Positions 1 through 8,680 of a stretch of DNA of 15,331 bases are shown piece by piece. The notes beneath the pieces were generated by a model. The model saw only the letters and a program-made list of their open reading frames with translations, had not been told where the DNA came from and did no database searches. The stretch is taken from positions 1 through 15,331 of the forward strand of contig CALGGL010000286.1 in assembly GCA_937915975.1 (NCBI GenBank). The letters run 5' to 3'. Source of the DNA: an uncultured Lachnospiraceae bacterium. Its GTDB lineage: Bacteria; Bacillota; Clostridia; Lachnospirales; Lachnospiraceae. How positions within the stretch are numbered: the stretch's first letter is position 1; each line of letters opens with the position of its first letter. A program made the translations under genes and the position numbers.

Positions 1-502
1 TCTCAAGATCTGACTCAAGCCATCCCGGAACTGTATGTCCTGCATTTGCCTCAACGATATCCTTATATCTCTGTAAAGATTTGCTCTTTTCTCTTATCTC
101 AATTTTATCACCGGCATTTACTCTGTATGAAGGGATATTTACGCACTTGCCGTTTACTAAAACATGCTTGTGGTCAACAATCTGTCTTGCCTCACGTCTT
201 GTTCTGGCAAAGCCCATACGGAATACGATGTTGTCAAGTCTTGACTCAAGTAAAATCATAAGATTCGGACCTGTAAGACCCGGCATTCTCTCTGCCTTAT
301 TATATAAGTTACGGAAAGGCTTCTCAAGCATACCATAGATAAACTTAGCCTTCTGCTTCTCACGAAGCTGCATACCGTACTCACTTACTTTTCTATTTGC
401 TCTTGTTAACTTTCTCTTTGACTTCTTATTTACACCGAGATACATTGGCTCCATACCCAAAGATCTGCATCTCTTAAGAACTGGGGTTCTATCTACTGCC
501 AT
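1..502 (-). CDS. rpsD: 30S ribosomal protein S4 (uS4), 3' end cut by window edge
   Basis: S4 is a primary 16S rRNA binder that nucleates 30S assembly, and in several bacteria it represses its own operon. The visible 167 codons start [16 protein letters not shown] and include [18 protein letters not shown] and the S4 RNA-binding region ([20 protein letters not shown], then [16 protein letters not shown]). The family is usually about 200 residues, so roughly 30 are missing off the left edge. The ATG at 502 has an AAGGAGGT Shine-Dalgarno that overlaps the rpsK stop region; the gap is 17 nt. Only one cysteine (C12) is visible near the N-terminus, so this is the zinc-free form. Its position behind rpsM and rpsK makes the long gap upstream of rpsM a candidate S4 target. 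Confidence 0.97.
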   Translation of the reverse strand, partial: MAVDRTPVLKRCRSLGMEPMYLGVNKKSKRKLTRANRKVSEYGMQLREKQKAKFIYGMLEKPFRNLYNKAERMPGLTGPNLMILLESRLDNIVFRMGFARTRREARQIVDHKHVLVNGKCVNIPSYRVNAGDKIEIREKSKSLQRYKDIVEANAGHTVPGWLESDLE

Positions 503-519
503 TTCCTTGTACCTCCTTA

Positions 520-918
520 TTAAACTCTTCTTCTTTTTGGCGGACGACATCCGTTATGTGGAACAGGTGTAACATCCTTTATACTTACAACCTCAAGTCC
601 GCTTGCTGAAAGCGCACGAATAGCTGCCTCTCTACCTGAACCCGGACCCTTAACCATAACGTCAATAGTCTTTAATCCATATGGCAAAGCAGCCTTTGCA
701 GCAGTCTCTGCTGCCATCTGTGCAGCATAAGGAGTAGACTTTCTTGAACCTCTGAAACCTAATCCACCTGCACTTGCCCAAGATAATGCATTACCCTCGG
801 CATCTGTTAATGTAACAATTGTATTATTGAAAGATGACTGAATATGAGCCTGTCCACGTTCAACGTTCTTTCTGACACGCTTCTTAGCCACTTTTTTAGT
901 AGTAACTTTCTTAGCCAT
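520..918 (-). CDS. rpsK: 30S ribosomal protein S11 (uS11)
   Basis: S11 lies on the platform of the 30S subunit near the mRNA exit and contacts 16S rRNA. The 132 residues match the family length. Recognisable parts are the basic N-terminus (residues 1-21), [16 protein letters not shown] from residue 24, the [15 protein letters not shown] segment and the C-terminal [13 protein letters not shown]. The Asn-Gly in that last motif is the site known to isomerise to isoaspartate in S11 proteins. The ATG at 918 follows a GGGAGG Shine-Dalgarno. It lies 58 nt behind rpsM and 17 nt ahead of rpsD, within the alpha block. Confidence 0.98.
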   Translation of the reverse strand: MAKKVTTKKVAKKRVRKNVERGQAHIQSSFNNTIVTLTDAEGNALSWASAGGLGFRGSRKSTPYAAQMAAETAAKAALPYGLKTIDVMVKGPGSGREAAIRALSASGLEVVSIKDVTPVPHNGCRPPKRRRV

Positions 919-976
919 TAACCTAAACCTCCCTGGTTATTCTATAACTTCCGCGACGTTTTATCGTGGACTACAA

Positions 977-1345
977 TTATTTCTTCTTATTAGCTACTGT
1001 CTTCTTAGGACCCTTACGAGTTCTTGCGTTTGTCTTAGTCTTCTGACCACGAACAGGAAGTCCCTTTCTGTGACGGATACCACGATAGCATCCAATCTCC
1101 TGTAAACGCTTGATATTAAGAGCTATTTCTCTACGTAAATCACCCTCTACAACCTGAGTCTCGTTGATAACCTCACTGATTCTCTTAACCTCATCATCAG
1201 TTAAATCACGAACTCTGGTATCAGGATTAACTTTTGCTTCTGTAAGAATTCTTGTTGCTGAAGCTCTACCTATACCATAGATATAAGTAAGTCCAATCTC
1301 GATTCGCTTGTCTCTTGGTAAATCAACACCTGAAATACGAGCCAT
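977..1345 (-). CDS. rpsM: 30S ribosomal protein S13 (uS13)
   Basis: S13 sits in the head of the 30S subunit, contacts the P-site tRNA and forms bridges to the 50S subunit. The 122-residue product has the usual length. It begins [20 protein letters not shown], carries the helix-two-turn-helix region around residues 15-60, and ends with [19 protein letters not shown] (from residue 86) and a lysine-rich tail that reaches toward the tRNA. The ATG at 1345 is preceded by a CGGAGGT Shine-Dalgarno. Unusually for this operon, 284 nt of structured non-coding sequence separate it from rpmJ. In E. coli the rpsM leader is the S4-responsive control point of the alpha operon. Confidence 0.98.
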   Translation of the reverse strand: MARISGVDLPRDKRIEIGLTYIYGIGRASATRILTEAKVNPDTRVRDLTDDEVKRISEVINETQVVEGDLRREIALNIKRLQEIGCYRGIRHRKGLPVRGQKTKTNARTRKGPKKTVANKKK

Positions 1346-1629
1346 TCTAAATTACCTCCGTAAAATTTAACTTCTCTTACACGCCGGTAAATAACCGACT
1401 TTCCTGCTTTACGATATCTGAGTATCTCTTAACAATCGTTAAGAGGTGAAATGCATACCCGACATCACAAAGCATAACTACTTATTATAATGAATTAGCA
1501 TTAAAAAATGCTACAGCCGCTTTTTAAGTTAGAATATAATACATAAAGTATTACACGCACAAAGACAAGGTATAGTTGCAGATGGGCTATCATCCTAGAT
1601 ACCTTGTTCTAACCGGATATGTCAGTTAA
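1346..1629 (-). promoter_or_regulatory. Structured rpmJ-rpsM gap, candidate S4-responsive leader
   Basis: No gene of normal size is visible in these 284 bases. Four inverted repeats occur, described as minus-strand RNA: a 9-bp stem ACAAGGTAT/ATACCTTGT around a 25-nt loop (1565-1607); TAGCATT/AATGCTA with a TTTT loop (1496-1513); CTCTTAAC/GTTAAGAG with a GATT loop (1426-1445); and GTCGGT/ACCGGC with a TATTT loop (1383-1399), which ends about 20 nt before the rpsM Shine-Dalgarno and contains one G-U pair possible only on the minus strand. None is followed by a run of U, so these are not standard terminators. In E. coli, S4 binds a pseudoknot at this position. I infer an analogous role because rpsD lies in this operon, but I cannot show homology. 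Confidence 0.5.
1533..1562 (-). promoter_or_regulatory. Weak candidate promoter for rpsM-rpsK-rpsD
   Basis: On the minus strand TTGTGC (1557-1562) is followed after 18 nt by TATATT (1533-1538). The -10 matches 5 of 6 consensus bases and the -35 only 3 of 6. It lies inside the rpmJ-rpsM gap, about 190 nt before rpsM. In an AT-rich gap such a match can arise by chance, so this is only a suggestion. Confidence 0.2.
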
Positions 1630-1743
1630 TTATCCCTGACGCTGTTTGTGCTTTGGATTTTCGCAGATTATTCTAATACTGCCTTTTCTTTTAATGACTT
1701 TGCACTTATCGCAAATCGGTTTAACTGATGCTCTAACCTTCAT
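1630..1743 (-). CDS. rpmJ: 50S ribosomal protein L36 (bL36), zinc form
   Basis: L36 is the smallest 50S protein and stabilises 23S rRNA near the factor-binding side. The translation of 37 residues starts [20 protein letters not shown] and ends NPKHKQRQG. Cys11, Cys14, Cys27 and His32 give the intact CxxC...C-x4-H zinc ribbon, so this is the zinc-dependent form rather than the Cys-free paralogue made under zinc limitation. The ATG at 1743 has a GAAAGGAG Shine-Dalgarno. The length is exactly that of the family. It lies 86 nt behind infA, with a good promoter in that gap, and 284 nt ahead of rpsM. Confidence 0.97.
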   Translation of the reverse strand: MKVRASVKPICDKCKVIKRKGSIRIICENPKHKQRQG

Positions 1744-1783
1744 TAAAATGCACTCCTTTCAAAAAAGTCCGCTACAAATTGAT

Positions 1784-1812
1784 ATTCTATCATTATTCAT
1801 TACAATTTGCAA
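1784..1812 (-). promoter_or_regulatory. Promoter upstream of rpmJ
   Basis: On the minus strand TTGCAA (1807-1812) and TAGAAT (1784-1789) are 17 nt apart, and the -10 is preceded by TGA, giving an extended TGn -10 element. Matches to consensus are 4 of 6 and 5 of 6. Transcription would start near 1777, about 34 nt before the rpmJ start codon. This would give the rpmJ-rpsM-rpsK-rpsD segment its own promoter in addition to read-through from upstream. Confidence 0.55.
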
Positions 1813-1819
1813 GCAAATT
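1804..1819. repeat. 16-bp dyad over the -35 of the rpmJ promoter
   Basis: AATTTGC and GCAAATT flank a 2-bp centre (AA on the plus strand). The right-hand base pairs of the dyad include the -35 hexamer of the candidate rpmJ promoter. The position suits an operator, but the dyad is AT-rich and no regulator is identified here, so the role is unknown. Confidence 0.35.
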
Positions 1820-1829
1820 TTTAACAAAT

Positions 1830-2048
1830 TTATTTTGCTCTCCAGGTAATACGGCCTTTTGTCAAATCATAAGGTGAAAGAACAACCGTTACCTTATCTC
1901 CCGGAAGGATCTTAATGTAGTTCATTCTGAGTTTTCCGCTTATATGTGCTAAAACCTTAAGTCCATTCTCAAGTTCAACCTGAAACATTGCATTTGGAAG
2001 CTTTTCAAGTACAACGCCTTCCATTTCGATTTCATCTGCCTTTGGCAT
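1830..2048 (-). CDS. infA: Translation initiation factor IF-1
   Basis: IF-1 binds the A site of the 30S subunit during initiation and helps IF-2 and IF-3 select the initiator tRNA. The 72-residue product is exactly the family length and is a single S1-like OB fold. Diagnostic stretches are [40 protein letters not shown] and the C-terminal [15 protein letters not shown]. The ATG at 2048 follows an AGGAGGG Shine-Dalgarno. It lies 24 nt behind map and 86 nt ahead of rpmJ. The adk-map-infA-rpmJ order is common in Firmicutes. Confidence 0.98.
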   Translation of the reverse strand: MPKADEIEMEGVVLEKLPNAMFQVELENGLKVLAHISGKLRMNYIKILPGDKVTVVLSPYDLTKGRITWRAK

Positions 2049-2072
2049 AAATAAACCCTCCTAATATACTAT

Positions 2073-2840
2073 CTACAAATCAATTCCTTCTGCTCTGGAT
2101 AAAATCTCCGGCTCACCGTCAGTTATAAGAATTGTATTCTCATAATGTGCTGAAAGCTCACCGTCTGCCGTAACTACTGTCCAATCGTCATCCAGCCATT
2201 CAACCTCATGTGTTCCGATATTTATCATCGGTTCAACCGCTATAGTCATACCTGCCTTAAGCTTCGGACCCTTCCTTCCTCTCGGGAAGTTCGGAACCTC
2301 AGGTGCCTCGTGAAGATTTGCTCCAACTCCATGACCTACAAGAGCCTCAACTGCCGTATAACCTCTTGCGGTTATATAATTATAAACCGCTTCAGATATA
2401 TCATTTATATGATTGCCTTCCTTACACACCTTAAGTGCTTCGAAAAAGCTCTGCTTTGTTGCATCGATTAAAGCCTGTGCCTTATCGCTTATCTTGCCTA
2501 CTCCGTAGGTTCTTGCCGAGTCTGAATGATATCCCTCATATATGACACCTGCATCAAGACTTACGATATCTCCCTCCTGAAGTATTCTGTGCTTTGAAGG
2601 TATTCCGTGAACAACCTCATCATTTACAGATACACATATCGAAGCCGGATAACCGTTATAATCAAGAAATGAAGGTATACATCCAAAGCTTCTTATTACA
2701 TCCTCACCTATTTTATTAATCTCGTATGTTGATATTCCCGGCCTTACAGCCTTCTTCATTTCCTCATGTGTTATGGCAAGAATCCTTCCTGCCTCTCTCA
2801 TCAAGTCTATCTCTCTGTGCGATTTAATTATTATAGCCAT
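2073..2840 (-). CDS. map: Type I methionine aminopeptidase
   Basis: This cytoplasmic metalloenzyme removes the initiator methionine from nascent proteins after deformylation. At 255 residues it is the short type Ia form without an N-terminal zinc-finger extension. All five metal ligands can be assigned: D96 (SLDAG), D107 (HSDSART), H170 (VGHGVG), E203 (AVEPM) and E234 (HYENT). The substrate-binding histidines H78 (VVHGIP) and H177 (NLHEAP) are also present. Numbering is offset by one from the E. coli enzyme. The ATG at 2840 is only 4 nt behind the adk stop, which suggests translational coupling. Confidence 0.97.
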   Translation of the reverse strand: MAIIIKSHREIDLMREAGRILAITHEEMKKAVRPGISTYEINKIGEDVIRSFGCIPSFLDYNGYPASICVSVNDEVVHGIPSKHRILQEGDIVSLDAGVIYEGYHSDSARTYGVGKISDKAQALIDATKQSFFEALKVCKEGNHINDISEAVYNYITARGYTAVEALVGHGVGANLHEAPEVPNFPRGRKGPKLKAGMTIAVEPMINIGTHEVEWLDDDWTVVTADGELSAHYENTILITDGEPEILSRAEGIDL

Positions 2841-2844
2841 ATCA

Positions 2845-3682
<838 letters not shown>

Positions 3683-4996
3683 CTATTCTGATAAGAAACC
3701 TGAATAATTTCTTACAATCATCTTAGATTCAATCTGCTTAATAGTTTCAATGATAACACCTACGATGATGATAAGTGATGTTCCTCCAAAGGATACATTT
3801 GCACCGAACATTCCGTTAAAGAATATCGGTATTATCGCAACTATTATAAGTCCGACCGCACCTATGAAAACTATATAATTGAGAATCTTATTAAGGTAAT
3901 CCTGAGTCGGCTTACCCGGTCTGATACCCGGTATAAATCCTCCGCTCTTCTTCATATTGTTTGCAACCTCCATCGGATTAAAGGTTACCGATGTATAGAA
4001 GTATGCAAAGAAGAATACCAAAAGGATATATACTATAAGACCTATGCTTGCCCAAGGATATGCCTTATTAAACCAATAGTTTGAATTCATTCCCTGCATT
4101 ATCTTAGCCCATGTGCTTGAAGTCTTTATGTTAAATAAATTAACAATAACTGCAGGTACTGATAAAAGTGATGACGCAAAGATGATTGGGATAACGCCTG
4201 AGGTATTAACCTTAAGAGGTATATGACTTCCTCTTCCTCCGACCATACGTCTTCCCTGTACCTTTTGTGCATATTGAACAGGGATTTTTCTCTCGCCATC
4301 CTGTAAAAGAACAACAAGTGCAACTGTTACGATGATTACCAAAGCTACAATTGCTATGGCAATAACCATATTTACGATATCCTTACCCTTTACAAACTTA
4401 AGATAAAGATCATAAAAATCACTTGGCATTCTTGATACAATGTTTATAAGAAGTATTATTGAAATACCATTACCAACACCATAGTCGGTTACCTTTTCAC
4501 CAAGCCACATTACAAAGGTACTTCCTGTTGTAAGTGTTATGATGATTAAAAGATATCCGAGTACTCCTGTAATTGTAAGATAATTTCCTCTGTCAAAACC
4601 GATACAAAGACCTAAGCTTTCAATTACAGCAAGAAGAATAGTTACATATCTTGTTATAGCTGTTATCTTCTTACGTCCATCCTCTCCATCCTTCTGCATT
4701 TCTTCCAAAGCAGGAATTGCAATTGTAAGAAGCTGAATTATAATGGATGAAGTAATGTATGGTGTAACGTTAAGTGCAAATATGGACATCTGCGTAAATG
4801 AGCCTCCGGTAAATGAACTAAGGAAACTGTTCGCATCTCCGAGTGCACCCTCCAAATATTCCTTAACTGCCTGAGTATTAAGCCCCGGTACGGGTATAAG
4901 ACAACCAAGTCTTATTACTACAAGAACAAGCAGAGTGAATAATAATCCGTTTCGTATTTCTTTAACTTTAAGTGCATTACTTAAGGTCTTGAACAT
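3683..4996 (-). CDS. secY: Protein translocase subunit SecY
   Basis: SecY is the pore of the SecYEG channel that exports unfolded proteins and inserts membrane proteins. The 437-residue product shows about ten hydrophobic segments, the first at residues 17-34. Family signatures include the NVTPYITSSIIIQLL region (76-90, second membrane segment), DYGVGNGISI (171-180), the basic cytoplasmic loop QDGERKIPVQYAQKVQGRR (232-250) that contacts SecA and the ribosome, and the FNPMEVANNMKKSGGFIPG loop (339-357). The ATG at 4996 is one base behind the rplO stop, with a GAGGTG Shine-Dalgarno inside rplO, so coupling to rplO is likely. Ending near secY is usual for the spc block. Confidence 0.98.
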   Translation of the reverse strand: MFKTLSNALKVKEIRNGLLFTLLVLVVIRLGCLIPVPGLNTQAVKEYLEGALGDANSFLSSFTGGSFTQMSIFALNVTPYITSSIIIQLLTIAIPALEEMQKDGEDGRKKITAITRYVTILLAVIESLGLCIGFDRGNYLTITGVLGYLLIIITLTTGSTFVMWLGEKVTDYGVGNGISIILLINIVSRMPSDFYDLYLKFVKGKDIVNMVIAIAIVALVIIVTVALVVLLQDGERKIPVQYAQKVQGRRMVGGRGSHIPLKVNTSGVIPIIFASSLLSVPAVIVNLFNIKTSSTWAKIMQGMNSNYWFNKAYPWASIGLIVYILLVFFFAYFYTSVTFNPMEVANNMKKSGGFIPGIRPGKPTQDYLNKILNYIVFIGAVGLIIVAIIPIFFNGMFGANVSFGGTSLIIIVGVIIETIKQIESKMIVRNYSGFLSE

Positions 4997-4997
4997 A

Positions 4998-5438
4998 CTA
5001 AATCACCTCAACTTTTCCGCCAAGAGCTGTAATCTTCTCCTCAGCTGCTTTACTGCAGGCATTAACCTTAACAGTAAGCTTCTTAGTTAACTCTCCATTT
5101 CCTAATATCTTAACGCCGTCTCTGGCATTTTTAACGATACCTGCCTCGATAAGAGATGCAACGGTAACCTCTGCACCATCATCAAATCTTTCAAGAGCTG
5201 AAACGTTGATTGCTACGATTTCCTTGTGGTTTCTGCACTTGAAACCTCTCTTAGGAATTCTTCTATAGAGTGGCATCTGGCCACCTTCAAAACCAGGTCT
5301 AGGTGCGCCTGAACGAGCTTTCTGACCTTTGTGTCCTTTACCTGCGGTCTTGCCATTTCCTGAACCATGTCCACGGCCTCTTCTGAAGTTATCGCTTTTA
5401 GTTGCGCCTTCAGCCGGCTTTAAACTTGATAAATCCAT
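4998..5438 (-). CDS. rplO: 50S ribosomal protein L15 (uL15)
   Basis: L15 is a late-assembly 50S protein with a long basic extension that threads through 23S rRNA. The 146 residues fit the family. The glycine- and arginine-rich N-terminal extension ([20 protein letters not shown]) is followed by [20 protein letters not shown] and a globular C-terminal part. The ATG at 5438 has a good AGGAGGT Shine-Dalgarno. It lies 28 nt behind rpmD and 1 nt ahead of secY. The secY ribosome-binding site is embedded in its last codons. Confidence 0.98.
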   Translation of the reverse strand: MDLSSLKPAEGATKSDNFRRGRGHGSGNGKTAGKGHKGQKARSGAPRPGFEGGQMPLYRRIPKRGFKCRNHKEIVAINVSALERFDDGAEVTVASLIEAGIVKNARDGVKILGNGELTKKLTVKVNACSKAAEEKITALGGKVEVI

Positions 5439-5466
5439 GACTTTACCTCCTTCTTCAATCTAATTC

Positions 5467-5649
5467 TTAAGCCTCTTCAACTTTTACTAAATGTCTAACC
5501 TGCTTAACCATTCCCTGAGTTGCTGCATTGTTAGGTAACTCAACAGTCTTATGCATCTTATTGAGACCTAATGCCTTTACAGTAGCTCTATGCTTTGGAA
5601 TAGCACCAATAGGTGATTTAACTAATGTAACTTTTACCTTATCTGCCAT
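5467..5649 (-). CDS. rpmD: 50S ribosomal protein L30 (uL30)
   Basis: L30 is a small 50S protein. The product of 60 residues is the short bacterial form: MADKVKVTLVKSPIGAIPKH, then TVKALGLNKMHKTVELPNN and MVKQVRHLVKVEE. The start ATG at 5649 is 14 nt behind rpsE, with an AGGAGG Shine-Dalgarno. The rpsE-rpmD-rplO order is the standard spc arrangement. L30 is absent from some bacteria, so its presence here is a minor taxonomic trait. Confidence 0.97.
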   Translation of the reverse strand: MADKVKVTLVKSPIGAIPKHRATVKALGLNKMHKTVELPNNAATQGMVKQVRHLVKVEEA

Positions 5650-5663
5650 TTCGTAAAACCTCC

Positions 5664-6173
5664 TTAGTTCATGATCTCGTCTAATGACTTACCACGGAGT
5701 CTGGCTACTTCCTCAGGTGACTTAATCTTTGAAAGGCCTTCGATTGTAGCAAGAACAACGTTCTGCTTATTGTTTGAACCTAAGGACTTTGTACGGATGT
5801 TCTTGTATCCGGCAAGCTCAAGTACTGAACGAGCAGGACCACCTGCGATGATACCGGTACCTTCCGGAGATGACTTTAGCAATACTCTTGCACTGCCAAA
5901 TTCACCTGTCCAGTCGTATGGAATACTACCATTCTCATTTATGTTTACTTTTACTAATTTCTTAATTGCATCTTCTTTTCCCTTACGAATTGCTTCAGGA
6001 ATTTCAGTTGCCTTGCCAACACCTGCACCGATGTGGCCGTTCTTATCTCCAACAACTACAAGAGCAGCAAATCTCATGTTACGTCCACCCTTAACAACCT
6101 TAGTGACACGCTTGATATTTACAACCTGCTCTTCTAATTCTAACTTGCTGGCATCTATAATTTCATGCTTCAT
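5664..6173 (-). CDS. rpsE: 30S ribosomal protein S5 (uS5)
   Basis: S5 sits at the mRNA entry side of the 30S subunit and affects decoding fidelity and head movement. The 169-residue product has the double-stranded RNA-binding-like N domain with [18 protein letters not shown] (residues 26-43), whose loop is the known spectinomycin-resistance region, followed by [20 protein letters not shown]. The C domain includes [20 protein letters not shown] (from residue 103). No spectinomycin-type deletion of the loop is seen. The ATG at 6173 follows AGGAGG at 9-nt spacing. It is 18 nt behind rplR. Confidence 0.98.
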   Translation of the reverse strand: MKHEIIDASKLELEEQVVNIKRVTKVVKGGRNMRFAALVVVGDKNGHIGAGVGKATEIPEAIRKGKEDAIKKLVKVNINENGSIPYDWTGEFGSARVLLKSSPEGTGIIAGGPARSVLELAGYKNIRTKSLGSNNKQNVVLATIEGLSKIKSPEEVARLRGKSLDEIMN

Positions 6174-6191
6174 AGAATATTTCCTCCTTTA

Positions 6192-6560
6192 TTAGAATTC
6201 CAGGCCTGCTTCTCTTGCTGCATCTGCCAAAGCCTTAATCTTACCCTGATATATAAAGCCGCCTCTGTCAAAGACAACCTCCTTGATGCCTGCATCAAGA
6301 GCTTTCTTAGCAATAACCTGTCCCAAGTAAGCTGCTGCAGCCACATCATTGGTCTTCTCTAACTGATCCTTAACATCCTTCTGAACTGTTGAAGCTGACA
6401 CTAAAGTGTTTCCTACTGTATCATCAATAATTTGGGCGTACATATGATTATTACTTCTGAATACAGCAAGTCTTGGTCTTTCAGCAGTGCCGCTAAAACG
6501 GTTACGAATCTTTAAATGTTTTTTAGTACGAATAGCACTTCTTGATTCTTTCTTAATCAT
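6192..6560 (-). CDS. rplR: 50S ribosomal protein L18 (uL18)
   Basis: L18 binds 5S rRNA with L5 and anchors it in the central protuberance. I place the start at the ATG at 6560, giving 122 residues ([20 protein letters not shown]...). An in-frame GTG lies nine bases further upstream at 6569, but it is contiguous with the Shine-Dalgarno (AAGGGAGTG) and so cannot use it, whereas the ATG has 8-nt spacing. Characteristic stretches are [20 protein letters not shown], the [19 protein letters not shown] region and the terminal [17 protein letters not shown]. It lies 17 nt behind rplF. Confidence 0.96.
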   Translation of the reverse strand: MIKKESRSAIRTKKHLKIRNRFSGTAERPRLAVFRSNNHMYAQIIDDTVGNTLVSASTVQKDVKDQLEKTNDVAAAAYLGQVIAKKALDAGIKEVVFDRGGFIYQGKIKALADAAREAGLEF

Positions 6561-6577
6561 CTTTTTCACTCCCTTAA

Positions 6578-7117
6578 TTATTTCTTACCAGTCTTACCAA
6601 CTTTACGTCTTATAACCTCATCAGCATACTTGATACCCTTGCCCTTATATGGCTCAGGTGCTCTCTTCTCTCTGATTTCGGCAGCATATTGGCCAACCTT
6701 TTCTTTATCTATACCACTTACAATTATCTTGTTACCATCAACTGTTGTTGTGATTCCCTCAGGATCTGTCATATCAACAGGATGTGAATATCCGAGTGCA
6801 AGATTTAACTTGTTACCCTGCTTAGCTGCTCTGTAACCTACACCGTTAACCTCGAGCACCTTCTGATATCCTTCTGTAACTCCGATTACCATGTTATTAA
6901 TGAGAGTTCTTGTAAGACCGTGTAATGACTTCATCTTCTTTAAATCATTAGGTCTCTTTACAACTATCTCTTCGCCCTCTTTTGAAATTTCCATCTCAGC
7001 AGGTAAAACTCTTTCAAGAGTTCCCTTAGGGCCTTTTACAGTCACCTTGTTATTTTCTGCTATATCTACTGAAACACCTGCAGGTATAGCGATAGGCATT
7101 CTTCCGATACGTGACAT
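6578..7117 (-). CDS. rplF: 50S ribosomal protein L6 (uL6)
   Basis: L6 lies near the sarcin-ricin loop and factor-binding site of the 50S subunit. The product of 179 residues has the two tandem RNA-binding domains of the family: [19 protein letters not shown] opens the first, [19 protein letters not shown] bridges to the second, and [18 protein letters not shown] lies close to the C-terminus. The PYKGKGI motif is the best-known L6 signature. The ATG at 7117 has an AAGGAGG Shine-Dalgarno. It lies 39 nt behind rpsH. Confidence 0.98.
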   Translation of the reverse strand: MSRIGRMPIAIPAGVSVDIAENNKVTVKGPKGTLERVLPAEMEISKEGEEIVVKRPNDLKKMKSLHGLTRTLINNMVIGVTEGYQKVLEVNGVGYRAAKQGNKLNLALGYSHPVDMTDPEGITTTVDGNKIIVSGIDKEKVGQYAAEIREKRAPEPYKGKGIKYADEVIRRKVGKTGKK

Positions 7118-7156
7118 TTCGCCGTCCTCCTTAAAATTTATACGAAGCTGTACTTA

Positions 7157-7558
7157 CTACCAAATAAATGCAAGTACCTCTCCACCAACATTTTCTTTTC
7201 TTGCTTCCTTATCAGTTAATACACCCTTGTTAGTTGAGATAATTGCAACTCCAAGACCGCCAAGAACCTTAGGAAGTTTATCCTTTGATGCATAAACACG
7301 AAGACCAGGCTTTGAGATTCTCTTAAGACCTGTAAGTATCTTCTCGTTCTTGTCTGCACCATACTTAAGTGTAATCTTTATTGTTTTAAAGTTACCCTCT
7401 TCTATAACGTCAACTGCCTTAACATATCCTTCCTTAAGAAGAATATCCGCAATCGCCAGCTTCATTTTAGATGCCGGTATATCTACTGTATCATGTTTTG
7501 CAGTATTTGCATTACGAATTCTTGTAAGCATATCTGCAATTGGATCGCTCATTGACAT
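7157..7558 (-). CDS. rpsH: 30S ribosomal protein S8 (uS8)
   Basis: S8 is a primary binder of the central domain of 16S rRNA and, in E. coli, the repressor of the spc operon. The product has 133 residues and begins [20 protein letters not shown]. The C-terminal domain contains [39 protein letters not shown] and GEVLAFIW. Of two near ATGs, the one at 7558 is chosen because AAGGAGG lies 10 nt upstream; the second (7552) would be 16 nt away. I did not see an obvious S8-site hairpin before rplE, where E. coli has its S8 target. Confidence 0.97.
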   Translation of the reverse strand: MSMSDPIADMLTRIRNANTAKHDTVDIPASKMKLAIADILLKEGYVKAVDVIEEGNFKTIKITLKYGADKNEKILTGLKRISKPGLRVYASKDKLPKVLGGLGVAIISTNKGVLTDKEARKENVGGEVLAFIW

Positions 7559-7583
7559 AATTTACTTGCCTCCTTATTTAATC

Positions 7584-7769
7584 TTACCAGCTTGACTTCT
7601 TAACGCCCGGTATCTGTCCCTTGTATGCCAATTCTCTGAAGCATACTCTGCAAATTCCATACTTTCTTAATACAGAATGTGGACGTCCGCATATTTTACA
7701 ACGAGTATATTCTCTGGTTGAAAACTTCTGCTTGCGCTGCTGTTTTACCTTCATTGCTGTTTTAGCCAT
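7584..7769 (-). CDS. rpsZ: 30S ribosomal protein S14, short zinc form (uS14, type Z)
   Basis: S14 helps assemble the 30S head. The product has 61 residues, the length of the zinc-binding type rather than the roughly 90-100 residues of the Cys-free type. The zinc ribbon is intact: C24 and C27 (CKIC), C40 and C43 (CRVC). The C-terminus reads [16 protein letters not shown], as in other Firmicutes. The ATG at 7769 lies 14 nt behind rplE. The gene is also called rpsN in many annotations. Confidence 0.97.
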   Translation of the reverse strand: MAKTAMKVKQQRKQKFSTREYTRCKICGRPHSVLRKYGICRVCFRELAYKGQIPGVKKSSW

Positions 7770-7783
7770 TATAATTCCTCCTC

Positions 7784-8323
7784 TTACTTCTTAAACGGCA
7801 TACCGAAAAGTGTTAATAACTCACGAGCTTCCTCGTCTGTCTCGGCAGTAGTTACGAATATTACATCCATACCTCTTACCTTATCAACCTTATCGTACTC
7901 GATTTCAGGGAAAATAAGCTGTTCCTTAATACCTAATGCATAATTACCTCTTCCGTCAAACGCATCAGGGTTAACACCTCTGAAGTCACGTACACGTGGT
8001 AACGCAAGGTTTACGAGTCTGTCAGTAAACTCATACATCTTTTCACCTCTTAAGGTTACCTTACAGCCAATTGGCATACCTTCTCTTAACTTGAAGTTTG
8101 CAACTGACTTCTTAGCACGTGTAATAACAGCCTTCTGACCTGTAATTGTCTCCAAATCTTTAACTGCTGCATCTAAAACCTTAGCATTTTCTCTAGCTTC
8201 ACCAACACCCATATTGATAACAACCTTCTCGAGCTTTGGTATCTGCATAACATTTTTATATCCGAACTTCTTCATCATAGCATCTTTAATTTCGGTGCTA
8301 TACATATCTTTAAGTCTGCTCAA
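7784..8323 (-). CDS. rplE: 50S ribosomal protein L5 (uL5), TTG start
   Basis: L5 binds 5S rRNA and contacts the P-site tRNA from the central protuberance. The 179-residue product begins [20 protein letters not shown] when read from TTG at 8321-8323. That start is supported by AGGAGG nine bases upstream and by the MSRLK N-terminus typical of homologues. The first in-frame ATG (codon 7) is 27 nt from the Shine-Dalgarno. Further signatures are [36 protein letters not shown] and [14 protein letters not shown] [19 protein letters not shown]. It lies 27 nt behind rplX. TTG is a rare start for a ribosomal-protein gene. Confidence 0.97.
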   Translation of the reverse strand: MSRLKDMYSTEIKDAMMKKFGYKNVMQIPKLEKVVINMGVGEARENAKVLDAAVKDLETITGQKAVITRAKKSVANFKLREGMPIGCKVTLRGEKMYEFTDRLVNLALPRVRDFRGVNPDAFDGRGNYALGIKEQLIFPEIEYDKVDKVRGMDVIFVTTAETDEEARELLTLFGMPFKK

Positions 8324-8350
8324 AATCCTGTGCCTCCTTTCCTACGCTTC

Positions 8351-8668
8351 CTAATCGATAACTTCTAACTTACCGTCAACCTTGGCTACTCTTACTTTAT
8401 CCTTCTTTTCGCCCTGGAAGCCTACTCTAACTGTTTTACCCTTGTAAAGGTACATAACATTAGATATATCAATAGGAGCTTCCTTCTCTATAATTCCGCC
8501 CTGCTGATTCTGCATACTTGGCTTGCTATGCTTATGAACGATATTAACACCTTCAACTAATACTGTATTATTCTTAGTGTCAACTGCCAATACCTTACCT
8601 TCTTTGCCTTTATCCTTACCGGCAATTACTTTAACAAGATCGTCTTTTTTGATTTTTGTTGTTGCCAC
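8351..8668 (-). CDS. rplX: 50S ribosomal protein L24 (uL24), GTG start
   Basis: L24 is an assembly-initiating 50S protein beside the tunnel exit. The product of 105 residues has an N-terminal KOW motif ([20 protein letters not shown], residues 7-26), followed by [14 protein letters not shown] and [20 protein letters not shown]. The start is GTG at 8666-8668, supported by AGGAGG at 8-nt spacing; no ATG lies near. It follows rplN by 12 nt. Confidence 0.97.
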   Translation of the reverse strand: MATTKIKKDDLVKVIAGKDKGKEGKVLAVDTKNNTVLVEGVNIVHKHSKPSMQNQQGGIIEKEAPIDISNVMYLYKGKTVRVGFQGEKKDKVRVAKVDGKLEVID

Positions 8669-8680
8669 AGTCTCTACCTC

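Noticed and set aside
919..976. A short inverted repeat CCGCGA/TCGTGG in the rpsM-rpsK gap.
   Set aside because: In the minus-strand mRNA it has an A-C mismatch in the middle of a six-base stem, so it would fold poorly in the actual transcript.
1484..1489. A perfect TATAAT (minus strand) in the rpmJ-rpsM gap.
   Set aside because: No -35 element lies 16-18 nt upstream (AGCATT at 17) and there is no TGn extension; chance is likely in an AT-rich gap.
5671..6195. A 174-codon open frame on the plus strand opposite rpsE.
   Set aside because: It is antisense to a canonical S5 gene, has no ribosome-binding site of note and no recognisable protein character; it reflects the codon bias of the minus-strand gene.
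6561..6569. A GTG start nine bases upstream of the chosen rplR start.
   Set aside because: The GTG is contiguous with the AAGGGAG Shine-Dalgarno and leaves no spacing, while the ATG at 6560 has 8 nt.
6891..7295. A 134-codon plus-strand open frame across rplF and rpsH.
   Set aside because: It crosses two well-supported genes on the other strand, including their gap, and resembles no family I know.
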